Positions 7,610 to 15,301 of a DNA stretch of 19,996 nucleotides are shown here, piece after piece; the first letter of the stretch is position 1, and each line of letters starts with the position of its first letter. The DNA is taken from NCBI GenBank assembly GCA_964469055.1, contig CAYXXN010000034.1, positions 1-19,996 of the forward strand, given 5' to 3'. The notes below the pieces were generated by a model. It ran no database searches and was not told the origin of the DNA. It worked only from the letters and a program-made list of their open reading frames with translations. The position numbers and the translations under genes are program-made. The DNA is from CAYXXN01 sp964469055. Lineage in GTDB: Bacteria > Acidobacteriota > Thermoanaerobaculia > Multivoradales > JAHEKO01.

Positions 7610-8466
7610 CCCGGCCGCTGCCAGGTCCGCTCGTCGTCGTCGAAGGCCGGCAGGTCGATCGTCTCGCCCATCCGCTCCCGCACGCGGTAGTCCCACAGGC
7701 GGGCGTATTTGAGGAAGGTGCCGAAAGCCTGCAGGCCGCAGACGACGAGGCCGTGCAGGCCGTCGAGGAAGCCGACCTGCACGACGTAGCTGCGCACGAA
7801 GCGCCACAGGGGGCGCAAGCCCACCTCGACGAAGCCCACCCGCTGGCCCTCGCGGAAGGCCTGCGCGGCCCCCCACTCGGCGTAGTTGACGAGCTTGTCG
7901 AAGTACTGGCGAATCGAGCGGAAGGTGTAGTGGTCCAGCGGGTTGTGGAGTACCGGCACGTTGCCCTCGATGTCGAGGTCGGCGTGCACCCGCCGGTTGG
8001 GGTAGCGTCCCTTGTCCTTGCGGAACAGCCGGATCACCTTGTCCGTCGACCAACCGGAGTGGCGGATGACGCGGCCGAGGACGATGTTGCGCCGTCGCAG
8101 GTAATAGCCGTTGGCTTTGGGGCCTGCGATCAGGAGCTCCAGGATCTCGCGCGCCAGCGGCTCGGTCACCCGCTCGTCGGCGTCGAGGATCAGCACCCAG
8201 TCGTGCCGCACGAGATCGAGCGACCAGTTCTTCTGCGCCGCCGAGCCGAAGTACTCGCGCTGCCGCACCTCGACCGGCAAGCGGGAGGCGAGCTCGACCG
8301 TGCGATCCTTGGAGAAGGAGTCGACGACCAGCACCTCGTCCGCCCACAGGGCGGAGGTGATGCAGTCGCCGATGTTCACTTCTTCGTTGTAGGTGGTGAT
8401 GATCACCGACACCGGGAGTCGTCCCGGCGTGGCGCGCAGGGCGTCGAGGGCTTCAAGCTGGGCCAT
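7606..8466 (-). CDS. Family 2 glycosyltransferase, LPS-core WaaE/KdtX-like
   Basis: A 286-residue GT-A fold glycosyltransferase. The N-terminus reads PVSVIITTYNEEVNIGDCI, the GT2 nucleotide-binding start, then DEVLVVDSFSKDRT, and the metal-binding DxD is in WVLILDADERV. The sequence AAQKNWSLDLVRHDW and the C-terminal half (RRVHADL, HYTFRSIRQYFDKLVNYAEW, FLDGLHGLVV) match the LPS inner-core beta-glycosyltransferase group represented by WaaE/KdtX. It probably adds a hexose to lipopolysaccharide or another surface glycan at the inner membrane. I chose ATG 8466, which overlaps the end of ymdB by 14 nt; an earlier in-frame ATG at 8520 would overlap by 68 nt. Neither has a clear ribosome binding site, so translational coupling to ymdB is likely. 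It is the last gene of the minus-strand array. Confidence 0.85.
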   Translation of the reverse strand: MAQLEALDALRATPGRLPVSVIITTYNEEVNIGDCITSALWADEVLVVDSFSKDRTVELASRLPVEVRQREYFGSAAQKNWSLDLVRHDWVLILDADERVTEPLAREILELLIAGPKANGYYLRRRNIVLGRVIRHSGWSTDKVIRLFRKDKGRYPNRRVHADLDIEGNVPVLHNPLDHYTFRSIRQYFDKLVNYAEWGAAQAFREGQRVGFVEVGLRPLWRFVRSYVVQVGFLDGLHGLVVCGLQAFGTFLKYARLWDYRVRERMGETIDLPAFDDDERTWQRPG

Positions 8467-9241
8467 CGGGGAGCAGGAGCCGCTCGAGCCCACGCGCTCG
8501 GCCGCTCGTCTCGTCGACATCGAGGAGGACGGCTGCCAACCGTACGTCGCGGCTCGCCACTTCGAACGGCTGGTTGGTTTGCAGGTAGAAGCGCTGCAGT
8601 ACCTTGTCGGCTCGCATGCCGATGATCGACTCGTAGGGGCCGGTCATGCCCGTGTCGGTGATGAAGGCCGTGCCGCCGGGCAGGATGCGCTCGTCCGCCG
8701 TGGGCACATGGGTGTGGGTGCCGAAGACGCCGCTCACCCGGCCATCGAGATGAAAGCCCATGGCCTGTTTCTCGCTCGTCGCCTCACAGTGCATGTCGAC
8801 GACGATCACCTTGCACCCGCGGTCGAGCCCGGCGAGCAGCCGGTCGGCCGTGGCGAAGGGTGAGGCGAGCGCCTTCATGAACACCTGGCCCTCGAGGTTC
8901 AAGACCGCCACCGGCGTGCCCGCCGCCGTCGATCCCACGTAGAGCCCTTTGCCCGGGTTGCCGTCCGGGTAGTTGGCGGGGCGCAGCAGGCGCGGGTTCT
9001 CGTCGAGAAGAGGGAGGCCCTCCTTCTTGTCCCAGACGTGGTTGCCGCTGGTGAAGCAGTCGATGGGGAGCTCCTCGAGCTCGGCCATCACCTCGGAGGT
9101 GATTCCGAAGCCGCCAGCCGCGTTCTCGATATTGACGACGACGAAGTCCACCCGCCGCTCGTCGATCAGCCGGGGGAGGAGGCGCGCCACCGCCCTCCGT
9201 CCGGGCTTGCCCACGACGTCGCCGACGAAGAGCAGCTTCAT
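8453..9241 (-). CDS. ymdB: YmdB-family metallophosphoesterase (2',3'-cyclic nucleotide phosphodiesterase)
   Basis: A 262-residue dimetal phosphoesterase of the TIGR00282/YmdB group. The metal-binding motifs appear in order: GDVVGKPGR (Asp8), VVNIENAAGG (Glu39, Asn40), SGNHVWDKKE (Asn67, His68), VIVVDMHCEATSEKQAMG, and GTHTHVPTADERIL with the paired His ligands. FITDTGMTGPYESIIGM is a strong family signature. In Bacillus YmdB hydrolyses 2',3'-cyclic mononucleotides and influences biofilm and motility choice, and its gene follows rny. The same pairing holds here: ATG 9241 overlaps the rny TGA in ATGA, which fixes the start and indicates translational coupling. A longer frame exists upstream, but it only shadows rny. 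Confidence 0.93.
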   Translation of the reverse strand: MKLLFVGDVVGKPGRRAVARLLPRLIDERRVDFVVVNIENAAGGFGITSEVMAELEELPIDCFTSGNHVWDKKEGLPLLDENPRLLRPANYPDGNPGKGLYVGSTAAGTPVAVLNLEGQVFMKALASPFATADRLLAGLDRGCKVIVVDMHCEATSEKQAMGFHLDGRVSGVFGTHTHVPTADERILPGGTAFITDTGMTGPYESIIGMRADKVLQRFYLQTNQPFEVASRDVRLAAVLLDVDETSGRARGLERLLLPDGPA

Positions 9242-10797
9242 TTGGCGTAGTCGACGGCCCGCGACTCGCGGATCACGGTCACTTTGATCTGCCCCGGGTA
9301 GGTGAGCTCGGCCTCGACCTTGCGGGCGATGTCCTTCGACAGCCACACCGCCTGCTCGTCCGAGAGCTTCTTGCAGTCGACGATCACCCGCACTTCGCGG
9401 CCGGCCTGGATGGCGTAGCTCTTCTGCACGCCCTTGAAGCTCTGAGCGATCTCCTCGAGCTTCTCGAGCCGCTTGACGTAGGTCTCGAGCACCTCTCGCC
9501 GCGCGCCGGGACGGGCAGCGGAGAGGGCGTCGGCGGCGGTGACCAGCACGGCCTCGACCGTCTGCGGGTCGTAGTCGCCATGGTGGCAGGCCATGGCGTG
9601 CACGACCTCCTCGCTCTCGCCGTACTTGCGCAGCAGGTCCATGCCGATCTCGATGTGCGTGCCCTCCATCTCGCGGTCGATGGCCTTGCCGAGGTCGTGG
9701 AACAGGCCGGCGCGCTTGGCGATCGGCACGGAGGCCTTGAGCTCCGCCGCCATGGTGGCGGCGAGAAAGGCGACTTCCTTGCTGTGGTGGAGGACGTTCT
9801 GGCCGTAGGAGGTGCGGAAGCGCAGCCGCCCCAGGAGTCGCACCAGCTCCGGGTGGACGTTGGGGATGTTCAGCTCGAGCAGGGCCGCCTCACCCTCTTG
9901 GCGCAACTGGTCCTCGAACTCGGCCTTGACCTTCTCGACCACCTCCTCGATGCGGGCGGGATGGATGCGGCCGTCGACCAGCAATCTCTCGAGGGCGACG
10001 CGGGCGACCTCGCGCCGATAAGGATCGAAGCCGGAGAGGATCACGGCCTCCGGGGTGTCGTCGACGATCAGGTCGACGCCCGTCGCCGTCTCCAGGGTCC
10101 GGATGTTGCGCCCCTCGCGGCCGATCACCCGCCCCTTCATCTCGTCGTTCGGCAGGTGCACGACCGAGACGGTCGTCTCGGCGACGTAGTCCGACGCCGA
10201 GCGCTGGATGGCCGTCGCGAGGATGCGCTGGGCTTGCTTGCCGGCCTGCTCGCGGGCCTCGTCGTCGATCCGCTTCACCAGGTGGGCGGCTTCCAGGCGG
10301 GCGTCCTGCTCGAGGGAGCGCTTGAGTTCCTCGAGCGCCTGCTGGGTCGTCAGGCCGGAGGTCTGCTCGAGCCGCATGCGCTGCTCGCCGACCAGGCCCT
10401 CGAGCTCCTGCTCCTTGGCCTCCAGACGCTTCTCCTGCTGGGCGACGTCGCGCTCGCGGGTGTCGGTCGACTTCTCCCGCACCCGCGCGTCCTCCAGCCG
10501 CTTGTCGAGCCCGTCCTCACGCTCCGTGAGGCGCTTCTCCTGCGTCTCGAGCTCGTCGCGGCGCTTGCGCGACACTTTCTCGAACTCGGTCCTGGCCTGT
10601 AGGAGCTTCTCCTTGGCGGCGAGGTCAGCCTCGCGCACCTTCGCTTCGGCGTCGCGCTCCGCCTCTTCGAGGGCCCGGGCCGCCTGGCGGCGGGCCTGGG
10701 CGAGGATGCGCCGACTGCGGCGTCGCACCATCCACCAACCTGCGAGGAGCGCGATCGCGCCCGCGACGAGGGCGCCGATCGAGAGCGTCGTATCCAC
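9238..10797 (-). CDS. rny: Ribonuclease Y, membrane-anchored endoribonuclease
   Basis: A 519-residue protein of normal RNase Y length and layout. An N-terminal membrane anchor (about 5-24) is followed by a long charged coiled coil (about 28-190). A KH domain carries the GxxG loop in GRVIGREGRNIR (222-233). The HD domain has HHSKEVAFLAATMA and FHDLGKAID, with His367-Asp368 as the metal-binding pair, then HHGDYDP. The conserved C-terminus (IQAGREVRVIV, TYPGQIKVTVIRE) is complete. The enzyme starts mRNA decay at the inner membrane. The start is GTG 10797, with GGGAGG 8 nt upstream on the minus strand. It lies directly downstream of the probable 6S RNA and overlaps ymdB by four bases. Confidence 0.96.
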   Translation of the reverse strand: MDTTLSIGALVAGAIALLAGWWMVRRRSRRILAQARRQAARALEEAERDAEAKVREADLAAKEKLLQARTEFEKVSRKRRDELETQEKRLTEREDGLDKRLEDARVREKSTDTRERDVAQQEKRLEAKEQELEGLVGEQRMRLEQTSGLTTQQALEELKRSLEQDARLEAAHLVKRIDDEAREQAGKQAQRILATAIQRSASDYVAETTVSVVHLPNDEMKGRVIGREGRNIRTLETATGVDLIVDDTPEAVILSGFDPYRREVARVALERLLVDGRIHPARIEEVVEKVKAEFEDQLRQEGEAALLELNIPNVHPELVRLLGRLRFRTSYGQNVLHHSKEVAFLAATMAAELKASVPIAKRAGLFHDLGKAIDREMEGTHIEIGMDLLRKYGESEEVVHAMACHHGDYDPQTVEAVLVTAADALSAARPGARREVLETYVKRLEKLEEIAQSFKGVQKSYAIQAGREVRVIVDCKKLSDEQAVWLSKDIARKVEAELTYPGQIKVTVIRESRAVDYAK

Positions 10798-10844
10798 CGT
10801 CCTGGCCTCCCAGTCGGAGCGGCAGGCGGGGGAACGAGGGGCAA

Positions 10845-11040
10845 GACGGCACCCCCCGCGTTGGCCGTGTGAGCCGTCGAATTAGAACCTGGCTGCTACC
10901 AGGTGGGTGTCCGCACCGTGCGCCATCAGCGTCCCCGTGCGAGCGGGGCTTGCACAAGCGCCCGGAATTGAGACTCCCTAGGAAACGGTGTTGGTTCTAA
11001 AACACGTCGACTCATCACGAACCACGCAGGGGATGCGGTC
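10845..11040 (-). ncRNA. ssrS: Probable 6S RNA
   Basis: The 275-nt spacer between zapA and rny has no credible gene but folds like 6S RNA. The closing stem pairs minus-strand 11040-11024 (GACCGCATCCCCTGCGT) with 10861-10845 (ACGCGGGGGGTGCCGTC): 17 positions, one mismatch, two G-U pairs. Toward the middle, CACCGT pairs with ACGGTG to begin the terminal arm. The 3' side of the central bubble holds the small hairpin ACCTGG-TAGCAG-CCAGGT, which matches the bubble hairpin of known 6S RNAs. Total length of about 196 nt is near the 184 nt of the E. coli RNA. Downstream of zapA is the classic genomic place for ssrS. 6S RNA mimics an open promoter and binds housekeeping RNA polymerase in stationary phase. 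The ends are estimates from the stem; I see no clear promoter, so processing from the zapA transcript is possible. Confidence 0.72.
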
Positions 11041-11072
11041 AGTTCTTCGTCGTTCAGGGTCGCCTCCGGCCG

Positions 11073-11372
11073 TCAGGCACGCTGCAGAGCCTCGTCCAGC
11101 CGACCGGTGAGCGCGACCACTCGTTCTTGGAGCCCGCCCCTGTTCCCTTCCTGCTGCTGCCGGCACTGAAACAGTTCGTCCGACAGGTTGAGCGCCGCCA
11201 GGATGGCGATCTTGGCGGTGTCGACGGTGTTCACCTGCTGAGCGATCTCGCGCATCCGTCGATCCACCAGGCCCGCCACTTCGTGCAGGCGCTCGGGGTC
11301 TTTTTCGCCTCTCACGTGGTAGACGGCTCCAAAGATCTCGACTTCGGCGGCCGTCACCGTTTTGCCACTCAT
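11073..11372 (-). CDS. zapA: Cell division protein ZapA
   Basis: A 99-residue protein with the ZapA pattern: an N-terminal beta-sheet head (VTAAEVEIFGAVYHVRGEKDPERLHEVAGLVDRRMREIA), then the helix motif TVDTAKIAILAALNLSDELF, ending in a C-terminal coiled coil (QQQEGNRGGLQERVVALTGRLDEAL). ZapA bundles FtsZ filaments at midcell. The start is ATG 11372; a TTG nine codons upstream gives an atypical extension. It lies 98 nt downstream of a ZapB-like coiled-coil gene and about 30 nt upstream of the 6S RNA. The 98-nt gap has an extended -10 (TGCTAGAGT), so zapA may have its own promoter. Confidence 0.88.
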   Translation of the reverse strand: MSGKTVTAAEVEIFGAVYHVRGEKDPERLHEVAGLVDRRMREIAQQVNTVDTAKIAILAALNLSDELFQCRQQQEGNRGGLQERVVALTGRLDEALQRA

Positions 11373-11435
11373 GGCTCGGGTCCATCCCCGGAGCGGCAAC
11401 TGGCACCACTCCAGAGGCTTGGATGAGACGAAGGA

Positions 11436-11441
11436 ACTCTA
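11436..11441 (-). promoter_or_regulatory. Possible extended -10 promoter upstream of zapA
   Basis: On the minus strand TGC precedes TAGAGT, giving an extended -10 element in the gap between the ZapB-like gene and zapA. No -35 hexamer is evident. A start about 7 nt downstream would give a leader of about 57 nt before ATG 11372. It could also drive the 6S RNA as a longer precursor. Confidence 0.35.
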
Positions 11442-11470
11442 GCACACCGCGGCGGGCGCCCCTTCCCCGC

Positions 11471-11713
11471 CTAGGCGCGGGCAGCGCCCAAGCTCTCCAG
11501 GCCCTTGACCAGCTTCTCCACCCGCTGGCGGATGGCGGCCCGCTCTTCTTCCCAGGCGCCGTCCCCGCCGCCGCCGGCCTTCGCGTCGGCAAGCTGCTTG
11601 CCGAGGCGCTCGACCTGCGTCTTCAGAGATTTGTTCTCACGCCGCAGCCGCTCGATCTCCTTGATCGCCGCCTCGACGCGCTGCTCGAGCTCCTGCAGCC
11701 ACTCCTTGGCCAT
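11471..11713 (-). CDS. Small coiled-coil protein, ZapB-like
   Basis: An 80-residue, highly charged protein predicted to be almost entirely coiled coil. The heptad-rich segment EWLQELEQRVEAAIKEIERL continues to about residue 45, a short Gly-rich break (AKAGGGGDG) follows, and the second helix (EEERAAIRQRVEKLVKGLESL) ends the protein. ZapB of E. coli is also about 80 residues and purely coiled coil, and works with ZapA at the division ring; the neighbouring zapA supports that role here. The start is ATG 11713, two bases after the pheT TGA, with GGGAGAG about 5 nt upstream. The same frame is open far into pheT on the shadow side, but nothing there looks like protein. Coiled coils carry little family information, so the function rests mainly on size and position. 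Confidence 0.75.
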   Translation of the reverse strand: MAKEWLQELEQRVEAAIKEIERLRRENKSLKTQVERLGKQLADAKAGGGGDGAWEEERAAIRQRVEKLVKGLESLGAARA

Positions 11714-11715
11714 CG

Positions 11716-13770
11716 TCACTCTCCCGTGGGCCCGGGGGGGCCGAAGCGGCGGCCCAGCTCCTCGGCCAGCGCCGTGTGGCGGGCGTTGACTTCGTGCTGG
11801 GTCAACGACCGGTCGGAGGCATTGTAGAGGAAGGCGATCGTCGTGTTGACGCAGCCCGGCGGCACACCGGCCCCTCGGTAGCGGTCCGCGAGCTCGAAAG
11901 CCACCAGCTCGGGAGGGCGCCGCTCCTCGATCGCCGCCGCGAGATCGCTCCACGCGACGGCGAGCGCATGGGTGAGCGTCAGGTCCATGGCGACGCCCGG
12001 GAAGCGCGACGGCGGGGTCACCGCCAGGAAGCGAGGGGCCTCGGCGAGCGGGGCCGTCTCGAGCTCGGCGGCGAACAGGGGGTAGGTCACCTCGGCCTCC
12101 TCCAGCCGTCCCAGCCAACCCACCGTCCGTCCCCGAGCGACGAGGACGGCTCCCGTCCCCCCCACCACGCCGGCGAGGGCGGCCGGCGCACAGGCGACCT
12201 CGATCCCGAAGGCGGCGGCGAGGCTTTCGATGCAGCCCTTGACGTCGAGGAGGCCGAGGATGCGCTGGCCCTGCCACGGGCTGCCGAGCGTGCCACCCGC
12301 CACGATCGCCACGGTCTCCACCTCCGGCGCGGCTCCGCCCGGGAAGAGGTGGCCGATCTCGAAAAGGCGCGCGGCGGTCGCTCCCCGCCGGGCGTTGAAG
12401 CGCGCCGCCTCGGTGAGACCCGGCACCAGGGAGCGGCGCAGCAGAGCGTAGGGCTCGGCCAGCGGGTTGGCGAGCGCCAGCGGCGCGCCGCGCCGCCAGA
12501 CGTCCGGCGCCCGCGTATCGTCCGTCGCGCCGTAGAAGGCATAGTTGACGGCCTCGGCGAGCCCGCAGGCCGCGAGCTGGCGACGAATCCGCTCCCGCAG
12601 CTCGTGCGGGGCGCTCGAGCCGGCGTCGGGCTCCGCGGCCGGCGGCAGGGCCGACGGGATCCGATCGAGCCCGACGTGGCGCAGCACCTCCTCGAAGAGG
12701 TCGGCCTCCCACACGCCGCCGTCGGGGCGGACTTCGCGGAAGTCGTAGTGGCGCCAGGAGGGCACCTCGACCCGCCAGCGGTCGGCGTCGAGGCGCTCGA
12801 GACCGAAGCCCAGCCCGGCGAGGATGCGCTCGATCTGCGCCGCCGCCACCTCGAGGCCGGCGAAGGCCGAGAGTCGGCGCCGGTCGAGAACGCCGGCGAG
12901 GGCTCCCGGCAAGGCCGAGGTGGTCACGTCGATGGCGCCGGCCAGCACGCGGGCGCTGGCGATCTCGGCCAGGAGAGCCGCCGCCCGCGCCGCGGCCGCG
13001 ACCGGCGCCCCCGGATCGGCGCCGCGCTCGAAGCGGTGCGAGGCGTCGGTATGGAGGCCGAGGCGAGCCGAGCCCCGGCGCACGCGCCGCGGATCGAAGT
13101 GGGCGCTCTCGAGCAGCACGTCCGTCGTGCCCGCCGTCACCTCGGTGTCCCGGCCGCCCATCACCCCGGCCAAGGCCACCGGCCGTTCGGCGTCGGCGAT
13201 CACCAGCACCTCGGAATCGAGGGCTCGCTCGACCCCGTCGAGCGTCACCAGCCGCTCGCCGGGCCGCGCCCGGCGCACGATGATGCGGCGGCCGGCCAGA
13301 GACGCGAGATCGAAGGCGTGCAGGGGCTGGCCTAGCTCCCAGAGAACGTAGTTGGTCACGTCGACGACGTTGTTGATCGGCCGCAGGCCGATCGCCTCGA
13401 GCCGGGCAGCGAGCCAGGCAGGGCTCGGGCCGACCCGGACGCCACGTACCACCCGCGCCACGTATCGCGGACAGCCGTGACCGTCCTCGATCGCGACTTC
13501 GGCCACCGCCGCCGTCGGCTCGTCTTCCTCACGTGGTCCGTTGGGCGGTGGTGTGAGCGGCGCTCCCGTCGCCACCGCCAGTTCCCGCGCCAGGCCGCGA
13601 TGGCACATTGCGTCGGGCCGGTTCGCCGTCACGTCGACGTCCAGGACGACGTCCTCGCCGCGCTCCTCGACACCCTCGACCGCCATGCCGCAGGCGGTGA
13701 GCTGCTCCGCGAGACCCTCGGTGGACGGCGTCTCGACCCAGTCGGCGAGCCAGTGACGCGAGAACCGCAC
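11716..13770 (-). CDS. pheT: Phenylalanyl-tRNA synthetase beta subunit, short form without B2 domain
   Basis: Beta chain of the alpha2-beta2 enzyme that charges tRNA-Phe. At 684 residues it is about 110 shorter than the E. coli protein (795). The N-terminal B1 strand (MRFSRHWLADWVE to about 38) runs straight into DVDVTANRPDAMCHRGLARELA, where E. coli has the EMAPII-like tRNA-binding OB domain (B2) between these segments. The B3/B4 editing module follows (PINNVVDVTNYVLWELGQPLHAFD, 131-154), then B5 (about 285-355), the core B6/B7 (LRRSLVPGL, RLFEIGHLF) and a complete C-terminal anticodon-binding FDX-ACB domain (about 590-684, TPPSRFPGVAMDLTL). The start is GTG 13770, 3 nt after the pheS stop, with AGGGG 7 nt upstream. 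The deletion is clean and in frame, so this is a domain-loss variant rather than a broken gene. Confidence 0.95.
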   Translation of the reverse strand: MRFSRHWLADWVETPSTEGLAEQLTACGMAVEGVEERGEDVVLDVDVTANRPDAMCHRGLARELAVATGAPLTPPPNGPREEDEPTAAVAEVAIEDGHGCPRYVARVVRGVRVGPSPAWLAARLEAIGLRPINNVVDVTNYVLWELGQPLHAFDLASLAGRRIIVRRARPGERLVTLDGVERALDSEVLVIADAERPVALAGVMGGRDTEVTAGTTDVLLESAHFDPRRVRRGSARLGLHTDASHRFERGADPGAPVAAAARAAALLAEIASARVLAGAIDVTTSALPGALAGVLDRRRLSAFAGLEVAAAQIERILAGLGFGLERLDADRWRVEVPSWRHYDFREVRPDGGVWEADLFEEVLRHVGLDRIPSALPPAAEPDAGSSAPHELRERIRRQLAACGLAEAVNYAFYGATDDTRAPDVWRRGAPLALANPLAEPYALLRRSLVPGLTEAARFNARRGATAARLFEIGHLFPGGAAPEVETVAIVAGGTLGSPWQGQRILGLLDVKGCIESLAAAFGIEVACAPAALAGVVGGTGAVLVARGRTVGWLGRLEEAEVTYPLFAAELETAPLAEAPRFLAVTPPSRFPGVAMDLTLTHALAVAWSDLAAAIEERRPPELVAFELADRYRGAGVPPGCVNTTIAFLYNASDRSLTQHEVNARHTALAEELGRRFGPPGPTGE

Positions 13771-13773
13771 GGC

Positions 13774-14826
13774 CTAGCCCCTCACCTGGCGCAAGAGTCG
13801 CTCGTCGTTCTCGAACAGCAGGCGGATGTTGGGAAGACCGTAACGGATCATCGCCACGCGGTCCGCCCCCAGGCCGAAGGCGAAGCCGCTGTAGACGTCC
13901 GGGTCGATGCCGCAGCCGGCGAGCACCCGCGGGTCCACCATCCCCGCGCCCAGGATCTCCATCCAGCCGGTGCCCGAGCAGGTGCGGCAACCGGCGCCGC
14001 GGCAGAACGGACACGTGATGTCGACCTCGGCCGACGGCTCGGTGAAGGGGAAGAAGCTCGGCCGCAGCCGCACCCCGGTGTCGGGGTGAAAGAGGCGGCG
14101 CACGAAGGCCTCGAGGGTGCCTTTCAGGTGTCCCACCGTGACCCCGCGGTCGACGAGGAGACCTTCCACTTGGTGGAACATCGGCGAGTGCCGCAGGTCG
14201 TTGTCGTGGCGGAAGACGCGGCCCGGGCAGATGACGCGGATCGGGGGCCGGCGCGAGCGCAGGGTGCGGATCTGGACCGGCGAGGTGTGCGTGCGCAGCA
14301 ACCTCCCGTCGAGGAGCCGAAACGTGTCCTGAGCGTCGCGGGCCGGGTGGTCCTCGGGGAAGTTCAAGGCGCCGAAGTTGTGCTCGTCATCCTCGACCTC
14401 CGGGCCCTCGGCGACGCTGTAGCCCATGGCGCGGAAGATGTCGACGATCTCCGCCGTGACCAGGCTCACCGGGTGCAGGCTCCCCAAGGCCGGCCGGCGG
14501 CCGGGCAACGTCACATCGAGGGCCGCCTCCTCGCGGGTCCGCGACTCCTCGGCCGCCGTCCAATCCGCGTCGAGCTCGCCGAGGCGCGCCTCGACCCGCT
14601 CTTTCAAGGCGTTCACCCCTTGGCCGTAGGAGCGGCGCTCGGGAGCCGGTAGCTCGCCCAACCGGGCGAGCAGCTCGCGGACGACGCCGTGCTTGCGCCC
14701 CACCCAGCGCACCCGCAACTCCTCCCAGCCGGCGCGGTCGACGATCGCGGCGGCTTCCGCCTCGAAACGCTCGAGCTCGCGGCCGAGCTCGCCGCCCAGA
14801 GGCTCCGGGGGGGCGCTCTCGGCCAT
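13774..14826 (-). CDS. pheS: Phenylalanyl-tRNA synthetase alpha subunit
   Basis: A 350-residue class II synthetase catalytic subunit. An N-terminal coiled coil (about 1-95) precedes the catalytic domain. Motif 1 region HPVSLVTAEIVDIFRAMGYSVAEGPEVE (118-145), RTHTSPVQIRTL (178-190), motif 2 VICPGRVFRHDNDLRHSPMFHQVEGL (198-223) and motif 3 GFAFGLGADRVAMIRYG are all intact. A Cys4 cluster, CPFCRGAGCRTC (Cys272, 275, 280, 283), lies in the insertion before GWMEILGAGMV and probably binds zinc, a known feature in part of the family. The start is ATG 14826, 13 nt after rplT, without a clear ribosome binding site. It is followed by pheT after 3 nt, so the two subunits are co-expressed. Confidence 0.97.
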   Translation of the reverse strand: MAESAPPEPLGGELGRELERFEAEAAAIVDRAGWEELRVRWVGRKHGVVRELLARLGELPAPERRSYGQGVNALKERVEARLGELDADWTAAEESRTREEAALDVTLPGRRPALGSLHPVSLVTAEIVDIFRAMGYSVAEGPEVEDDEHNFGALNFPEDHPARDAQDTFRLLDGRLLRTHTSPVQIRTLRSRRPPIRVICPGRVFRHDNDLRHSPMFHQVEGLLVDRGVTVGHLKGTLEAFVRRLFHPDTGVRLRPSFFPFTEPSAEVDITCPFCRGAGCRTCSGTGWMEILGAGMVDPRVLAGCGIDPDVYSGFAFGLGADRVAMIRYGLPNIRLLFENDERLLRQVRG

Positions 14827-14839
14827 CGCCAGGGAGGCC

Positions 14840-15205
14840 CTACGCCTCGGCGCCCAGCGCCTTTTTCGCCGTCTCGGCCAACGCCGTGAAGCCCTGCGGG
14901 TCGCGCACGGCGAGGTCGGCCAGGATCTTGCGGTTGAGGCCCACGTCGGCCTTGCGCAGGCCTTCCATCAGCTTGTTGTAGGAGAGACCGTTGAGGCGGG
15001 CCGCCGCGTTGATGCGCACGATCCAGAGGCTCCGGAAGTTGCGCTTCTTGGTGCGGCGGTCACGGTAGGCGAAGACGCCGCTGCGATCGACCGCCAGCTT
15101 GGCGATCCGGTGGGCCTTCGACTTCTTGCCGTAGTAGCCCTTGGCGCGCTTGAGAATCTTCTTGCGCTTCTGGGCGCGCTTGGTGCCTCGTTTGACGCGT
15201 GCCAT
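14840..15205 (-). CDS. rplT: 50S ribosomal protein L20
   Basis: A 121-residue protein that matches L20 throughout: MARVKRGTKRAQKRKKILKRAKGYYG, then YRDRRTKKRNFRSLWIVRINAAARLNGLSYNKLMEGLRKADVGLNRKILADLAV. L20 binds 23S rRNA early in assembly of the large subunit and in several bacteria represses its own operon. The first 60 residues are a long basic extension and the C-terminal globular domain is complete. The start is ATG 15205 with GAGG 6 nt upstream. It is 96 nt downstream of rpmI, an unusually large gap that contains hairpins. Confidence 0.97.
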   Translation of the reverse strand: MARVKRGTKRAQKRKKILKRAKGYYGKKSKAHRIAKLAVDRSGVFAYRDRRTKKRNFRSLWIVRINAAARLNGLSYNKLMEGLRKADVGLNRKILADLAVRDPQGFTALAETAKKALGAEA

Positions 15206-15301
15206 CTCGAACCTCGTTTGCCCGTCGGGCGATCAGGTGGTCCCGCGCTGCAGGACCGGACCCCGGCGGACAGGTTCGCTCCGCCGGCGGTCGCGAGTGG
15301 A
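15206..15301 (-). promoter_or_regulatory. Structured rpmI-rplT spacer, possible L20 autoregulatory element
   Basis: The 96-nt spacer holds an 8-bp perfect hairpin (15263-15270 with 15280-15287, 9-nt loop). Beside it is a second possible stem, GGTCC/GGACC, toward rplT. L20 represses its own operon through structured leader RNA in E. coli and Bacillus, and this spacer is a candidate site. No T-run follows the hairpin, so it is not an obvious terminator. Confidence 0.3.

Noticed and set aside
5987..8347. Long minus-strand open frame across the SLC13 and glycosyltransferase genes
   Set aside because: Both underlying genes are well supported in other frames. The shadow frame is Arg/Gly/Glu-rich with no recognisable domain.
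6301..8625. 774-codon plus-strand frame across the SLC13 gene and opposite the glycosyltransferase
   Set aside because: Arg/Pro-rich frame shadow that crosses two real genes in the wrong frame or strand.
9242..9346. 35-codon N-terminal extension of YmdB
   Set aside because: It only reads rny out of frame; family YmdB proteins begin at MKLLFVGDVVGKPG, and the ATGA overlap supports ATG 9241.
11714..12712. 333-codon upstream extension of the ZapB-like frame
   Set aside because: It lies wholly inside pheT in another frame, is Arg/Gly/Pro-rich, and an ATG with a ribosome binding site exists at 11713.
11776..13335. 519-codon plus-strand frame opposite pheT
   Set aside because: Shadow of the conserved pheT gene; no start signal and no protein-like composition.
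13774..14826. Cys4 cluster in PheS as a possible novelty
   Set aside because: I recall similar Cys-x2-Cys insertions in PheS of other bacteria such as Bacillus, so I noted it only as a feature.
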